Shown here: piece by piece, positions 10,196-20,336 of the stretch | Numbering within the stretch: the first letter of the stretch is position 1 | How the letters are laid out: each line of letters opens with the position of its first letter | Notes under the pieces: model-generated | Database searches by the model: none | What the model was told of the DNA's origin: nothing | What the model saw: only the letters and a program-made list of their open reading frames with translations | Program-made: the position numbers and the translations under genes | Source of the DNA: an uncultured Aquimarina sp. | GTDB lineage: Bacteria; Bacteroidota; Bacteroidia; Flavobacteriales; Flavobacteriaceae | DNA: 64,000 nt | Assembly (NCBI GenBank): GCA_947499005.1 | Contig: CANMML010000011.1 | Location: 62,001 to 126,000 of the forward strand | Direction of reading: 5' to 3'

Positions 10196-10570
10196 TTATT
10201 TAGAAGTTTCAACACTTAATAAGGTTGCTTTTTCGCTGCAATTTTCGAAAGTAAATTTAGTAGAAGCTAATTTCTCCTTACCATAAACAGCATAAACTTT
10301 ACAGCTATCTAATTTGGTATTACTTTCGCCAAAATCAACGTTACCATTTTTAAGTACTAGATGAATAGCACTTGTGTCTAGTTGTAAACTTCTTAGTTGG
10401 GAAGTAGCTTGCGTAGAAATTAATTGTTCTTTACTCTTTATGTTTTTTAGCACACGAGAGTTTGGACCATAGTCACAAGAAGTTTTTTTCCCAGATAGGA
10501 AAACAATCAATACCAATATTCCTAAAAAAAGGCCAGATCCAAAGAACCCGAAACGCTGTAATAATGTCAT
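10196..10570 (-). CDS. Small membrane-anchored protein, DUF4258-like
   Basis: 124 aa. One N-terminal transmembrane helix (about residues 8-27, GFFGSGLFLGILVLIVFLSG) is followed by KKTSCDYGPNSRVLKNIKSKE and a small soluble domain containing DTSAIHLVLKNGNVDFGESN and DSCKVYAV. A gene of this look commonly follows the alanine dehydrogenase gene in flavobacteria and has been called DUF4258; I give that name from memory with moderate certainty. It begins directly after the ald-like stop (no gap), so it is co-transcribed and probably coupled. Function unknown. Confidence 0.7.
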   Translation of the reverse strand: MTLLQRFGFFGSGLFLGILVLIVFLSGKKTSCDYGPNSRVLKNIKSKEQLISTQATSQLRSLQLDTSAIHLVLKNGNVDFGESNTKLDSCKVYAVYGKEKLASTKFTFENCSEKATLLSVETSK

Positions 10571-11770
10571 TTAAAATACTAATAAATTAATATCCATGTA
10601 GTTGATGTTAAACCATTCGCTAATTGACTTATTAGTGATTACACCGTGATAACAGTAAATACCACTTTTTAACCCCTTGTCATTACGAATAGCATGTTCT
10701 AATCCACCACATTCTCCAATTTGCAGCAAATATGGGCTAAATATATTACTTATAGAAACGGATGAAGTTTTAGAATAACGAGAAGGGATATTAGGAACAC
10801 AATAATGGATGACCCCATGCTTCTTAAAAGTTGGTTTGTCATGAGTCGTTACTTCCGAAGTTTCAAAACAACCTCCCATATCGATACTGACATCAATAAT
10901 AACAGCTCCTTTTTTCATTTTGCATACCATATCATCATTAACAATAATCGGAGCGCGATCAGATCCTCTTAAAGCACCAATGACTACATCACATCGCTTT
11001 AATGCTTTTAGTAGGTGTTTTTGTTGTACTGTAGAGGTATGAATAGGACGCCCTATGTTAGTTTGTATTGCACGTAATTTATTAATAGAATTATCAAATA
11101 CCTTTACATTAGCACCTAGCCCTAAAGCCGAACGTACAGCAAACTCACCAACAGTACCAGCGCCTAAAACGACTACTTCGGCAGGAGGAACTCCGGTAAT
11201 ATTTCCCATCATTAGCCCGCTTCCGTCATTACAGTTAGACATGATTTCCGAAGCAATTAGGATCGAAGCAGTACCCGCAATTTCACTTAGCGAACGTACG
11301 GCTGGATATCCACCACCTTCATCTTTAATAAATTCAAAAGCTAAAGCTGTGATTTTCTTTTTTTCAATGGCTTCAAAGTATGAACGCTCCAAAGTTTTCA
11401 ATTGAATTGCCGAAATGATAACCGTTTTGGGTTTAATGAATTCTAGCTCTTCTAAATTAGGAGGTTGTACTTTTAAAATGATAGGACAGCCATACACTTT
11501 TTTCTTGTCTCGAGTAATTTCGGCTCCCGCTTCCGTATATTCACGATCGTCATAACTGGCTAGTTTTCCAGCTCCAGCTTCTAAAATAATACGATGTCCA
11601 TTAGACACTAATGCTCCAACAGCATCAGGGGTAAGACAAACACGATTTTCAGAAGGTTGACTTTCTTTTGGGATACCAATATATAGATCACCTTTCTTTT
11701 GTTCAATTTCTAGTTTTTCTTCTTGGGGTAACAAATCAGAACTAGAAAAAGGAGTAAAAGCAGTCGACAT
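10571..11770 (-). CDS. ald: Alanine dehydrogenase-like protein
   Basis: 399 aa, similar in length to alanine dehydrogenases and the alpha subunit of proton-translocating transhydrogenase. Visible are IGIPKESQPSENRVCLTP (31-48, substrate Arg region), SYDDREYTEAGAEI (72-85), ILKVQPPN (98-105, active-site Lys) and the Rossmann motif VVVLGAGTVGEFAV (199-212). Classical Ald interconverts alanine and pyruvate with NAD. The strand that normally carries the catalytic His (LHLA type) reads SAIQLK here, so activity may differ; this variant is, as far as I recall, usual in flavobacteria. Followed without gap by a small membrane protein gene. Confidence 0.85.
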   Translation of the reverse strand: MSTAFTPFSSSDLLPQEEKLEIEQKKGDLYIGIPKESQPSENRVCLTPDAVGALVSNGHRIILEAGAGKLASYDDREYTEAGAEITRDKKKVYGCPIILKVQPPNLEELEFIKPKTVIISAIQLKTLERSYFEAIEKKKITALAFEFIKDEGGGYPAVRSLSEIAGTASILIASEIMSNCNDGSGLMMGNITGVPPAEVVVLGAGTVGEFAVRSALGLGANVKVFDNSINKLRAIQTNIGRPIHTSTVQQKHLLKALKRCDVVIGALRGSDRAPIIVNDDMVCKMKKGAVIIDVSIDMGGCFETSEVTTHDKPTFKKHGVIHYCVPNIPSRYSKTSSVSISNIFSPYLLQIGECGGLEHAIRNDKGLKSGIYCYHGVITNKSISEWFNINYMDINLLVF

Positions 11771-11877
11771 AATTGATGATTGATTTAGTTATGATAAAAA
11801 TACAATAAATAGAAAGATGTTTTTTTTGAATAACTACAAAGTATTCAGGAAAAAATAAAGAGACTATTTATCGGTCT

Positions 11878-12056
11878 CAATAATAGTTAAAGCTATGTAC
11901 TTTAGTGCATCTCACATTTAGTTTTTGAAAATTTTATCTACGCCTATAGACATTAAGCTCTAAGTAGTAGGCCTTACGTATATTAATGTAGCTTATAGCC
12001 TATAGCCTACGTAAATAAGCTAGAAAATAGAAAAAGACTTTCAGTCGCAACCGAAA
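11878..12056. repeat. Dispersed ~180-bp repeat, copy 1
   Basis: This stretch matches 19957-20134 along its whole length in the same orientation: CAATAATAGTTAAA at one end, GACTTTCAGTCG-AACCGAAA at the other, with GTAGGCCTTA and TATTAATGTAGCTTATAG inside. The middle holds a variable heptamer run (TATAGCC/TATAGCT). No ORF spans it. The rest of the 590-bp gap between ald and the flavoprotein gene (12057-12359) shows no recognisable feature. Confidence 0.85.
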
Positions 12057-12359
12057 TAGAGGTTCATTTAAAAATTGTAGGCATTTTAATCAATTTATGT
12101 AAAAGTACTTTGTTATCGTTAATCCAGCAGCTGTTAGATTAAAAAACACAGTTTACGGTAGTTTATAGTTGCAGTAGATCAGAGATAGAATAGATTTTCT
12201 AATGCATAGTAGGTTTAATATAGGCTTATATCAAAATCAAGTGTTGAAAATATTCTTTTCTTAGAGGAAGTAAGTCGTAATACTTTGTACTATTGATAAA
12301 AAGTTAAATCTTTGTATCGTGTACTTAATACTTTGTACTCAAAAACCGAATAATTATAC

Positions 12360-13916
12360 ATGCCGATATCACTGCAAATTCAAGTATCACCCAAAGAAGC
12401 GAATACTCCAGATTTATTAAGGAAAAGTATAAGCCGTTTGAATCGTATTCCTTTGGAAGATATTTCGCATGTCGAAATTCTTAAGAAGTCAATCGATGCT
12501 AGGAAAAGAAATATAAAAGTGAATTTGAAGGTAGAGGTATATGTCAATGAAGACTTTCAGTCTCAGGAAATGCGATTACCCGAATATCCAGATGTTTCCA
12601 ACGCAAGGCCTGTAATTATTGTTGGTGCTGGTCCAGCAGGTCTTTTTGCTGCATTACGATGTGTAGAATTGGGTTTAAAGCCAATCGTTGTAGAACGAGG
12701 AAAGGATGTCCGTAATCGCCGAAGAGATTTAAAGGCAATTAATATAGATCATATTGTCAATGAAGATTCCAACTATTGTTTTGGAGAAGGAGGGGCTGGT
12801 ACGTATAGTGATGGGAAGTTGTATACTAGATCTAAAAAACGAGGTGATGTAAGGCGTATTTTAGAATTATTAGTAGGTTTTGGAGCGACTGCACAAATCA
12901 TGGTAGATGCACACCCTCATATTGGGACAAATAAATTACCTAATATTATTTCGGATATTCGAGAGAAGATCATTGAACATGGGGGAGAGGTGCTTTTTGA
13001 AAAAAGAGTCGTCGATTTTTCTATAGTAAGTAATGCTATAAGAGGAGTTGTATTGCATGATGGGAGTAAAATAGAAGCTCATCAGGTTATTTTAGCTACG
13101 GGACATTCGGCACGCGATATTTTCGAATTGTTATATAAGAAAGAAGTGTTGATCGAAGCCAAACCTTTTGCCTTAGGAGTTCGTGTAGAACATTCACAAT
13201 CTTTAATAGATTCCATTCAGTATAAAAGACCACATCGAGGGGAATATTTGCCTCCTGCGCCTTACAGCATTGTAAAGCAGGTAAATGGTAGAGGAATGTA
13301 TTCTTTCTGTATGTGTCCTGGTGGAGTTATTGCTCCTTGTGCGACAAGTCCAGGAGAAGTTGTTACTAATGGTTGGTCACCTTCTAAACGAGATCAACCC
13401 ACTTCTAATAGTGGGATTGTTGTAGAATTGCGCCCAGAAGACTTTAAGGCTTACGAAAAATTTGGGCCTTTAGCAGGAATGTATTTTCAATCGGAAATCG
13501 AACAACAAGCATGGCGAGTAGCTGGAGAAACACAGCATGTGCCTGCCCAACGTTTAACCGATTTAGTACGTCAGAAGGTTTCAAAAAATTTACCAGTTAC
13601 CTCATACAAACCAGGTTTAACTCCAGCTGATATGGGTACTGTATTTCCTACTTTTATTCACGATATATTAAAGCAAGGTTTTCAAGAATTCGATAAAAGT
13701 ATGAAGGGCTATATGACAGAAGAAGCTGTTGCCCATGCGCCAGAAAGTCGTACATCTTCGCCTGTACGAATTCCTAGAGATAGAGTGACTTTAGAGCATC
13801 CACAAATTAAAGGGCTGTACCCTTGTGGAGAAGGTGCTGGTTATGCCGGCGGAATTATTTCCGCTGCTATTGATGGTGAAAAGTGTGCAGAGGCGATTTT
13901 CGAATCTAATAAGTAA
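12360..13916 (+). CDS. FAD-dependent oxidoreductase, COG2509-type
   Basis: 518 aa. After an N-terminal domain of about 80 residues (LQIQVSPKEAN...IDARKRNIKV), typical of this uncharacterised family, comes the dinucleotide motif VIIVGAGPAGLFAAL (85-99) and VVERGKDVRNRRRD. Further FAD-family segments are FGEGGAGTYSDGKLYTR and, near the C-terminus, GLYPCGEGAGYAGGIISAAIDG. Cytoplasmic flavoprotein; the substrate is unknown. The stop is 6 nt from the convergent neighbour's stop. Confidence 0.88.
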   Translation: MPISLQIQVSPKEANTPDLLRKSISRLNRIPLEDISHVEILKKSIDARKRNIKVNLKVEVYVNEDFQSQEMRLPEYPDVSNARPVIIVGAGPAGLFAALRCVELGLKPIVVERGKDVRNRRRDLKAINIDHIVNEDSNYCFGEGGAGTYSDGKLYTRSKKRGDVRRILELLVGFGATAQIMVDAHPHIGTNKLPNIISDIREKIIEHGGEVLFEKRVVDFSIVSNAIRGVVLHDGSKIEAHQVILATGHSARDIFELLYKKEVLIEAKPFALGVRVEHSQSLIDSIQYKRPHRGEYLPPAPYSIVKQVNGRGMYSFCMCPGGVIAPCATSPGEVVTNGWSPSKRDQPTSNSGIVVELRPEDFKAYEKFGPLAGMYFQSEIEQQAWRVAGETQHVPAQRLTDLVRQKVSKNLPVTSYKPGLTPADMGTVFPTFIHDILKQGFQEFDKSMKGYMTEEAVAHAPESRTSSPVRIPRDRVTLEHPQIKGLYPCGEGAGYAGGIISAAIDGEKCAEAIFESNK

Positions 13917-13922
13917 TAAAGA

Positions 13923-14594
13923 TTAATTTATAGGCTGCTGCTGTAACCAATGTAAAAGCATTTCCTTTGACATTAGTTTTCCTAGGACTCTATAATTAGA
14001 ATCTTTTATTGGGCTGTGAGAATTCAATATTTCGGAAACCACACCAATCTCGGGTTCATAATAATCTGCATGGATGAATCTAATGTAATCGTCCTTAATA
14101 TAGACAAAGCCAGTATGCATATCAAGCCCAACGATATAAAGACCATTTTTCATAGTCTTTAAGTATTTTTCAAAATCTTCTATAGTCTTATTTGAAAACC
14201 TATTAATATGACCAAAAGATAACTTCTTAATAAAAATTTCTGAAGGAGATTGTGCCCATCTAACTCGAGGTATCTTAAACCCAACATCCGTTAATATATT
14301 GGTGACAAAATAACCACAAGCAATCGATCCTTTTCTAGGAATTCTCGTGGTTCCGTTAAAATCCCAAGGGGTTCCGTACCAATAAGGGAATAATTGATAG
14401 ACTATGGTTTCTTCTAAATACTTACGTGCTTTTGTGATAATTAGATTTTTATCTGAAGTATTAGATTGCTCATATTTTACAGCTAAACTATCACGAGTAT
14501 TTAAGATTTCGTTTAAAAGAGCTGGATATTCTTTTTTTTGAGATTGTGAACTAATTGATAGTAAACTTATAAGTAGTATGGTAAAGGATCTCAT
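13923..14594 (-). CDS. Secreted papain-fold (NlpC/P60- or CHAP-like) protein
   Basis: 223 aa with an N-terminal signal sequence (residues 1-19, ISSQSQ at the end). No strong family match, but the residue pattern is that of NlpC/P60-like cysteine peptidases: Cys93 in GSIACGYFVTN, His160 in DMHTGFVYI, and a polar third residue around His175 in IRFIHADYYEPE, in the right order and spacing. It may therefore cleave a peptide or amide, possibly in the cell wall; this is inferred from the pattern only. It stands alone on the minus strand. Confidence 0.6.
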   Translation of the reverse strand: MRSFTILLISLLSISSQSQKKEYPALLNEILNTRDSLAVKYEQSNTSDKNLIITKARKYLEETIVYQLFPYWYGTPWDFNGTTRIPRKGSIACGYFVTNILTDVGFKIPRVRWAQSPSEIFIKKLSFGHINRFSNKTIEDFEKYLKTMKNGLYIVGLDMHTGFVYIKDDYIRFIHADYYEPEIGVVSEILNSHSPIKDSNYRVLGKLMSKEMLLHWLQQQPIN

Positions 14595-14682
14595 AGTTTA
14601 TAGCAAATAAGTTATGGATAGTTTGATAACTAAATTTATCTATAACATATTGTACTCTTTTATGGATTCTCATTACACTCAA

Positions 14683-15996
14683 CTATTCCTTAGTCAGTAC
14701 AAAAACACCTCCACCTTGCTTTAAAGTCATTTCATTTTTTGAGGTTTCAAATTCCAGTACAATTCCTGCGGGTAAAAATTCAAAAATAGTTTTTGATTTA
14801 GGGGTTAAAGGGATGGGCGACTGTCCTGTAGCTTGTGCTATTAATTGCTGTCCGTTATTTGTTATTGTTAACTTCAATGGAAATGAAGGTGCAGCATAAG
14901 TTCCTGTTAAAGCTGTAAGTTCTTCATCGGAAAATGATATGGTTTTAAACTCAGGAATCTCAAAAGAGAGACCATGTAACGCATTTAATAGATTCGTATT
15001 AATCATATTGATGTCATAGTTGAATCCATTTGCTGTAATAGCAACGCCATTTTTCGTTTCTGGGTAAAAGCCAGTTAAGGAATGAAAGCTATCAATACGC
15101 CCATTATGCCCATATCCTTTGTAGTCTCCGTAAGGCATAGGGAAAATTCCTCGTCCATAATTATCCTTAAAATCTATCATCGTGTTTACACTTTCTTTAG
15201 AAATAATTTGGTATTCGAAAAGTGCTTTCTGAAATGCTAAAAGATCAGAAGGAGTAGAAGTAATAATCCCAGCTCCTAAAGGTACACTAGGGTGACTTTC
15301 ATTGTCTTTTTCCCATGATTCAATCCATTTGTAAGATTGAGCTTCGTTATTTAAAGGATCAATCTTTTTACCATAGAACGTGTGTTTTAAGTTCAAAGGA
15401 GCAACTATTTTTGTTTTTAAGATATCAGAGAAATCTTTTTTGTAAATAGTTTCTAAAATACAAGAGAGCAATACAAAATTAGAATTAGAATACTCGGCTT
15501 TAGAGTCGGGAGTAAAGTCACTTTGGTAGTCAGTAATAATTTGTATCAAAGCTTTTTGACTCATTGGTTTTGTGTAATACGATAGAAAATTAATGTCATT
15601 CGTAAAATTATGAATCCCACTTCTATGGTTAAGTAAATTGTCTATAGTGATCGTATGGGCATTTGGGATATCGGGATAGTATCGGTCAATAGTTTGATCC
15701 AGTGCTAACTTTTGTTCTTCAACAGCTTTTAGGGTTAATACCGAGGTAAACATTTTGGAAATAGAACCGATGCGGTATAAAGTATTTTTATTCGGTTTGT
15801 CTATAGTTTTAGAGATAGGAAGCCCAACTTGTTTGCTATAAATGACTTTTCCTTTTTCCATTAAAGCAACACTCCCTATAAATTTATCATTCTTATAGAG
15901 TGTATCGAAATAGTCATCTAATTTTTTAGAATCGACTTGAGCGGTAAGTAATTGTGTAACCACTAATAGAGTAGAAAATAAAAATGCCGTTTTCAT
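14683..15996 (-). CDS. Serine hydrolase, class C beta-lactamase/PBP fold
   Basis: 437 aa with a signal peptide (about 1-19, VTQLLTAQ). SxxK is at Ser78-Lys81 (GSISKMFTS), the YxN motif is in AEYSNSNFVLLS near residue 163, and the KTG-equivalent is GHNGRIDSFHS near residue 293. The last 100 residues form a small beta domain as in many serine hydrolase family proteins. Probably a periplasmic D-Ala peptidase or esterase rather than a true beta-lactamase. The upstream DUF418 gene is 9 nt away, so they form an operon. Confidence 0.88.
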   Translation of the reverse strand: MKTAFLFSTLLVVTQLLTAQVDSKKLDDYFDTLYKNDKFIGSVALMEKGKVIYSKQVGLPISKTIDKPNKNTLYRIGSISKMFTSVLTLKAVEEQKLALDQTIDRYYPDIPNAHTITIDNLLNHRSGIHNFTNDINFLSYYTKPMSQKALIQIITDYQSDFTPDSKAEYSNSNFVLLSCILETIYKKDFSDILKTKIVAPLNLKHTFYGKKIDPLNNEAQSYKWIESWEKDNESHPSVPLGAGIITSTPSDLLAFQKALFEYQIISKESVNTMIDFKDNYGRGIFPMPYGDYKGYGHNGRIDSFHSLTGFYPETKNGVAITANGFNYDINMINTNLLNALHGLSFEIPEFKTISFSDEELTALTGTYAAPSFPLKLTITNNGQQLIAQATGQSPIPLTPKSKTIFEFLPAGIVLEFETSKNEMTLKQGGGVFVLTKE

Positions 15997-16005
15997 AATA
16001 AAGAA

Positions 16006-17208
16006 TTAAGTAGTTGTTAGGTGAATTATCTTTTGTTGACGCTTAAAAGGAATATTAAAATTAAGGTCAGTTAAACATCTCCATAACCATTCGAATGGGC
16101 CGTAGTAAAAATGTGTATTCCATATGGTACATACATATGCTTGAAGGAAAAAGAAACCTCCACCGATTATGATGCTCCATGTTGTGCCAAAATATTTCCA
16201 AAGGGCGAGTCCAAAACCGTAATATAAGAATACACCGATGGTGCCTTGTACAATATAATTTGTGAGACTCAATTTTCCATAAGCTTGAAATAATCGGAAA
16301 ATATAAGCTTTAGGGAAAGTTATATATAATAGTGTAATTATGGAAATGTAGCTAGAGGTGCCAAAAATATTTTTCCAAGAGTTTAGGGTGATTTTTACTA
16401 TTTTATGTTGCTCTGGATTTAAAGGGAAGATTTTTATAAAACTTTCAGTAGTAAATGCTAAAGAAATGGCAATAGGCAAGCTAATTAATAAGACTTTAGT
16501 AAATAATTTTTTCTTTTTTTCAATGTTCTCGAAAACACTTAATCTTCCTAACAAAATTCCAATGATAAATAATCCCCATATTTGTAGATAACGCCCAACA
16601 TATATTGTCCAAGCCCAAGCAGTATGACGTCCTTTGTATACGTTAAATTTTGCAGTATCCCAGAAAGAGCCTTCATAAGCGAGTTGATTTCCTTCACTCC
16701 AATAAGGATAGGCTTCAACAAATTTAAAATCAGGATTATTAAACGATATTAAAATGTCGTAAAGTAATGGAAGTTGAAGTAGTAATAGTATTGCCGTAAT
16801 GAATAGTATTCTTGATTTTAAAGGATAAATAAGAATGACAGGAAGTGCAAAAAGGGCATACATATGCAAAATATCCCCACGGTAGATAAGAGAAAAGAAA
16901 AAACCAATTACTAGTAGGATTAACATTCTCCAGGTAAATCCTTTCCTGTAATCTATGCCTTTTTCTGCTTTATTATTCATTTGAATATAAAAGCTTAACC
17001 CAAAAAGGAGGGCAAAAATAGAATAAGCATTTCCTCTTATAAATTGTAACGCCCAATAAAAAGTACGATCATCTTGTTCTTGAGAAAATAAGAAATGATG
17101 TTTCGAAGGGCTATAAAACTCAAAATGTTCAGCAAAATGGATAAGAACAATTAATAATAAAGCAAATCCTCTTAGGATATCAATAATAGTAATTCTAGGC
17201 TTTTTCAT
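16006..17208 (-). CDS. DUF418 family polytopic membrane protein
   Basis: 400 aa with about ten hydrophobic helices. It starts with KKPRITIIDILRGFALLLIVLIH, like heparan-alpha-glucosaminide acetyltransferase and acyltransferase-3 type proteins, and ends with the DUF418 signature HFYYGPFEWLWRCLT near residue 375. Function of the family is unproven; a role in exporting or modifying a small molecule is a guess. First gene of the operon with the downstream serine hydrolase. Confidence 0.85.
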   Translation of the reverse strand: MKKPRITIIDILRGFALLLIVLIHFAEHFEFYSPSKHHFLFSQEQDDRTFYWALQFIRGNAYSIFALLFGLSFYIQMNNKAEKGIDYRKGFTWRMLILLVIGFFFSLIYRGDILHMYALFALPVILIYPLKSRILFITAILLLLQLPLLYDILISFNNPDFKFVEAYPYWSEGNQLAYEGSFWDTAKFNVYKGRHTAWAWTIYVGRYLQIWGLFIIGILLGRLSVFENIEKKKKLFTKVLLISLPIAISLAFTTESFIKIFPLNPEQHKIVKITLNSWKNIFGTSSYISIITLLYITFPKAYIFRLFQAYGKLSLTNYIVQGTIGVFLYYGFGLALWKYFGTTWSIIIGGGFFFLQAYVCTIWNTHFYYGPFEWLWRCLTDLNFNIPFKRQQKIIHLTTT

Positions 17209-17343
17209 TGAAAATTAGTGAAAATACACTGTTAAAATATTCAATAAAATAATACGGGAGTATATAGTGTCAAAAAATTAAACGCCTAGCTATTATTTTC
17301 TTTAATGAATTTGTCAATTAAGAATTTAGAACGCTTAATTTGT

Positions 17344-18162
17344 TTAATACTGTTCCTCTTCGTTAGGGAAGTCTACATTTTTAACATCTGTAATGTATTG
17401 CTCAATGGCACCTGTCATTTGTTCATGAAGATTCAGGTAACGTCTTAAAAAGCGAGGGTGGAATTCATGAGTCATTCCTAACATATCGGGAAGTACTAAT
17501 ACTTGACCATCAACACCATTTCCTGCTCCAATACCAATTACAGGTATGGTCAATTGGTCTGCGACCTTTTTTGCTAAATTTGCAGGGATCTTTTCTAAAA
17601 CGATAGCAAAACATCCCGACCTTTCTAAGAATAAAGCATCCTCAATCAGTTTTTCAGCTTCTTGTTCTTCTTTAGCTCTTACAGTATACGTCCCAAATTT
17701 ATAAATGGATTGTGGTGTTAGTCCAAGATGCCCCATTACAGGAATTCCAGCATGTAGAATTCGTTTAATAGAGTCTTTAATTTCTTTTCCCCCTTCAAGC
17801 TTTACCGCATGACCACCTGATTCTTTCATAATTCGAATAGCAGAACGTAAAGCTTCTTTAGGATCACTTTGATAACTACCAAAAGGAAGGTCAACGACCA
17901 CTAAAGATCGTTTCGCTGCACGAACAACAGAACTTGCATGGTAGATCATTTGGTCTAATGTAATAGGTAAAGTAGTTTCATGACCTGCCATTACATTCGA
18001 AGCAGAGTCTCCAACTAAAATAACATCAATTCCAGCACCATCAACAATATGTGCCATTGTATAGTCATAAGCTGTAAGCATAGAGATTTTTTCCCCATTA
18101 CTTTTCATATCCACAAGACTTTTTACAGTGACTCTTTTGTAATTGCTTTTAATGGCTGACAT
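17344..18162 (-). CDS. panB: 3-methyl-2-oxobutanoate hydroxymethyltransferase
   Basis: 272 aa, typical PanB length. It transfers a hydroxymethyl group from 5,10-methylene-THF to 2-oxoisovalerate to form ketopantoate (pantothenate and CoA synthesis). Visible are [13 protein letters not shown] near 25-37, the metal-binding [20 protein letters not shown] near 49-68, KLEGG near 120, [13 protein letters not shown] near 136-148 and [20 protein letters not shown] near 206-225. Confidence 0.96.
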   Translation of the reverse strand: MSAIKSNYKRVTVKSLVDMKSNGEKISMLTAYDYTMAHIVDGAGIDVILVGDSASNVMAGHETTLPITLDQMIYHASSVVRAAKRSLVVVDLPFGSYQSDPKEALRSAIRIMKESGGHAVKLEGGKEIKDSIKRILHAGIPVMGHLGLTPQSIYKFGTYTVRAKEEQEAEKLIEDALFLERSGCFAIVLEKIPANLAKKVADQLTIPVIGIGAGNGVDGQVLVLPDMLGMTHEFHPRFLRRYLNLHEQMTGAIEQYITDVKNVDFPNEEEQY

Positions 18163-18498
18163 ATGTTATAATTAATTTTTGTAAAAGTAGGACTTTCGAC
18201 CGAAATTATAGATACTAGTTTTGTTGGATATCTTACACTAATAAAATCTATCTTCCTTTTGTGTGTCTTTATATTTGTTAATAAAATGTTAAATTAAAAT
18301 ATTTAAAACTATTTAAATTAATGTAAATGAGTCTGTTATGAGTTTGTGGGGGTTGTCGTGTAAAAACCTTCCTGTAATTAAGTAAGTCTTAGCATCACTA
18401 AATAGTCAAGTAATTCGAAAGCAATAATTCATTTATTACATACTTGGCCAAGTTTGTTTTTTAAGTTTTCAATACAATCATTTAAAAATAGCAAAACG
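18163..18498. other. Intergenic region, nothing recognised
   Basis: 336 bp between the divergent panB and beta-propeller genes. It is AT-rich, presumably holds both promoters, and shows no repeat or ORF that I can support. Confidence 0.5.
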
Positions 18499-19881
18499 AT
18501 GAAAAAGATTTTATTAAGTGCATGTGCACTAGCAGCAACTTTGGCAGTATCCTGTGATGATGATGATAACACTCAAAATTCAGGAAATGGTGATAATGGG
18601 GCATCTAATTTTGTAGGAGCTGTATATGCAATGACCAATGGTCAGGGGCAAATAGCAGGAAATGAACAAGGGCCAAATAATATTGTAGCCTATGGGAGAA
18701 ATGCAGATGGAAGATTAACTCCTATAGACGTATTTGGGACAGGAGGAAATGGAGGAGATTACGATGGAGGAGAAGGCTTGGATCCTTTAATATCTGCTTA
18801 TGCATTGACCAAAACTAGAGACAATCAACAATTGTTAGCGGTAAATGCGGGGAGTAATACAATTACGGCTTTTAATATAAATCAAGAGACTTATGCTTTA
18901 GAAGCTGCGGGAACTCCACAATCTACAGGAGCTATTGGGCCGAACAGTATAGATGTTTTTCTGACAACTTCGGGGCCAGAAGGAACTAAAGGAATTGTAT
19001 ATGTTTCAAATATTACAAGATCCGAATTTTTAGCACAAGGAGAACCAGCTCAACAAGGAACAGTTACCGGATATTGGTTAACTAATGCAGGAGAGCTTTT
19101 GCCAATTGCTGGATCTACAAGAGATTTAGCAAATCGTCCTTCAGCATTACAATTCTCTCCTAATGGAGAATGGTTATTGATTGCTTCGATTAACTCGGGT
19201 GCAGCAGCATTAGCTTCTGGTAGCGAAGACGAACTTGTAGTGTATAGTTTAGATAGTAGTACAGGATTACTTTCAACAAATCAATTGTCTGGTGCCACCT
19301 CTACGTTAAGAGGCAATACTGAAGGTAGAAACTTACCATCAGCAATAGGTTTTCAAATTGTAGGAGATAATTATGTAGTAGTAACTGAGGCTAGAGAGTT
19401 TCAACCAGATGGTACACCACCAGCATTCCCAGCATTACAAGATGGATCGGTGTCAACTTGGCAAATTCAAGCAGATGGTTCTTTAACTCCCATTAATTTG
19501 GATGTAGCTTCAGGTGAAAATAATACAGGAAGAACCGCATGTTGGTTAGATTTCTCTGACGATAATACATTTTTTGTATCTAATGCAATTGAAGCTGGTT
19601 TAGCATCGTACAGCTTCAATAACGGGCAGATAGAGCTGTTAGATCAAGTTGCTGCATCAGGTACAGGTACAGGTGGAGCAGATAATGGTCCAGATGCTTT
19701 TGCTAGAACCGAGGGTTGGATTGATATGTGGATTTCCGATGATGGGCAATTCTTGTATCAATTATATGGTCTAGATGGTACTATTGGTGTATACCGTATA
19801 AATGGTACTTCACTACAGTTAATTGAGGAAAGATCGGGTAATTTACCTGACAATAATACTCAAGGTATTGTTGCGATATAG
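18499..19881 (+). CDS. Lipoprotein with lactonase/YncE-like beta-propeller
   Basis: 460 aa from ATG 18499, chosen because MKKILLSACALAATLAVSC is a lipoprotein signal with the lipid-accepting Cys19; the frame is open 15 codons further upstream. The Cys is followed by an acidic DDDD stretch, often seen on exported lipoproteins in this phylum. The rest shows repeated strands of the 6-phosphogluconolactonase or YVTN beta-propeller type (LLAVNAGSNTITAFNI, RPSALQFSPNGEWLLIAS, LYQLYGLDGTIGVYRI). No enzymatic role can be assigned. A terminator hairpin follows at 19915-19951. Confidence 0.82.
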   Translation: MKKILLSACALAATLAVSCDDDDNTQNSGNGDNGASNFVGAVYAMTNGQGQIAGNEQGPNNIVAYGRNADGRLTPIDVFGTGGNGGDYDGGEGLDPLISAYALTKTRDNQQLLAVNAGSNTITAFNINQETYALEAAGTPQSTGAIGPNSIDVFLTTSGPEGTKGIVYVSNITRSEFLAQGEPAQQGTVTGYWLTNAGELLPIAGSTRDLANRPSALQFSPNGEWLLIASINSGAAALASGSEDELVVYSLDSSTGLLSTNQLSGATSTLRGNTEGRNLPSAIGFQIVGDNYVVVTEAREFQPDGTPPAFPALQDGSVSTWQIQADGSLTPINLDVASGENNTGRTACWLDFSDDNTFFVSNAIEAGLASYSFNNGQIELLDQVAASGTGTGGADNGPDAFARTEGWIDMWISDDGQFLYQLYGLDGTIGVYRINGTSLQLIEERSGNLPDNNTQGIVAI

Positions 19882-19914
19882 TGCAACTGGATTAATACTC
19901 TATTTTGCCTCAAG

Positions 19915-19951
19915 AAAAGACTTATCCCTAATGGGGGTGAGTCTTTTTATT
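19915..19951 (+). terminator. Intrinsic terminator after beta-propeller gene
   Basis: AAAAGACTtAtCC pairs with GGgTGAGTCTTTTT across a short loop and ends in a T-run, about 35 nt after the stop codon. Confidence 0.75.
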
Positions 19952-19956
19952 GGTTT

Positions 19957-20134
19957 CAATAATAGTTAAAACTATGTGCTTTAGTACATCTCACTTTTAG
20001 TTTATGAAAACTTTATCTATGGCTATAGGCATTACGCAGTAGGCCTTATGTATATTAATGTAGCTTATAGCTTATAGCTTACAGCTTACAGCAATAAGTT
20101 AGAAATAGAAAAAGACTTTCAGTCGTAACCGAAA
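19957..20134. repeat. Dispersed ~180-bp repeat, copy 2
   Basis: Second copy of the element at 11878-12056, same orientation, differing by scattered substitutions and by the heptamer run (TATAGCT, TACAGCT units here). It fills the upstream part of the dnaK promoter gap. Confidence 0.85.
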
Positions 20135-20336
20135 CTATGGATCTTCCAGTCCAGATTGGTTTATTTTTTATACTTATTGGGAGGTTAAGAAATAATGTTG
20201 GTTTCAGAAGTTAAAAAGGTAACTTTTTAAAACAATACTTTATAAGCTCAGACTAATCAGATTCATTGAAACGATTCTTAATAAAGAATGTTAATTTTAA
20301 AGCTTGACATGAAATCTATATTTCTAAGTTGAAAAA

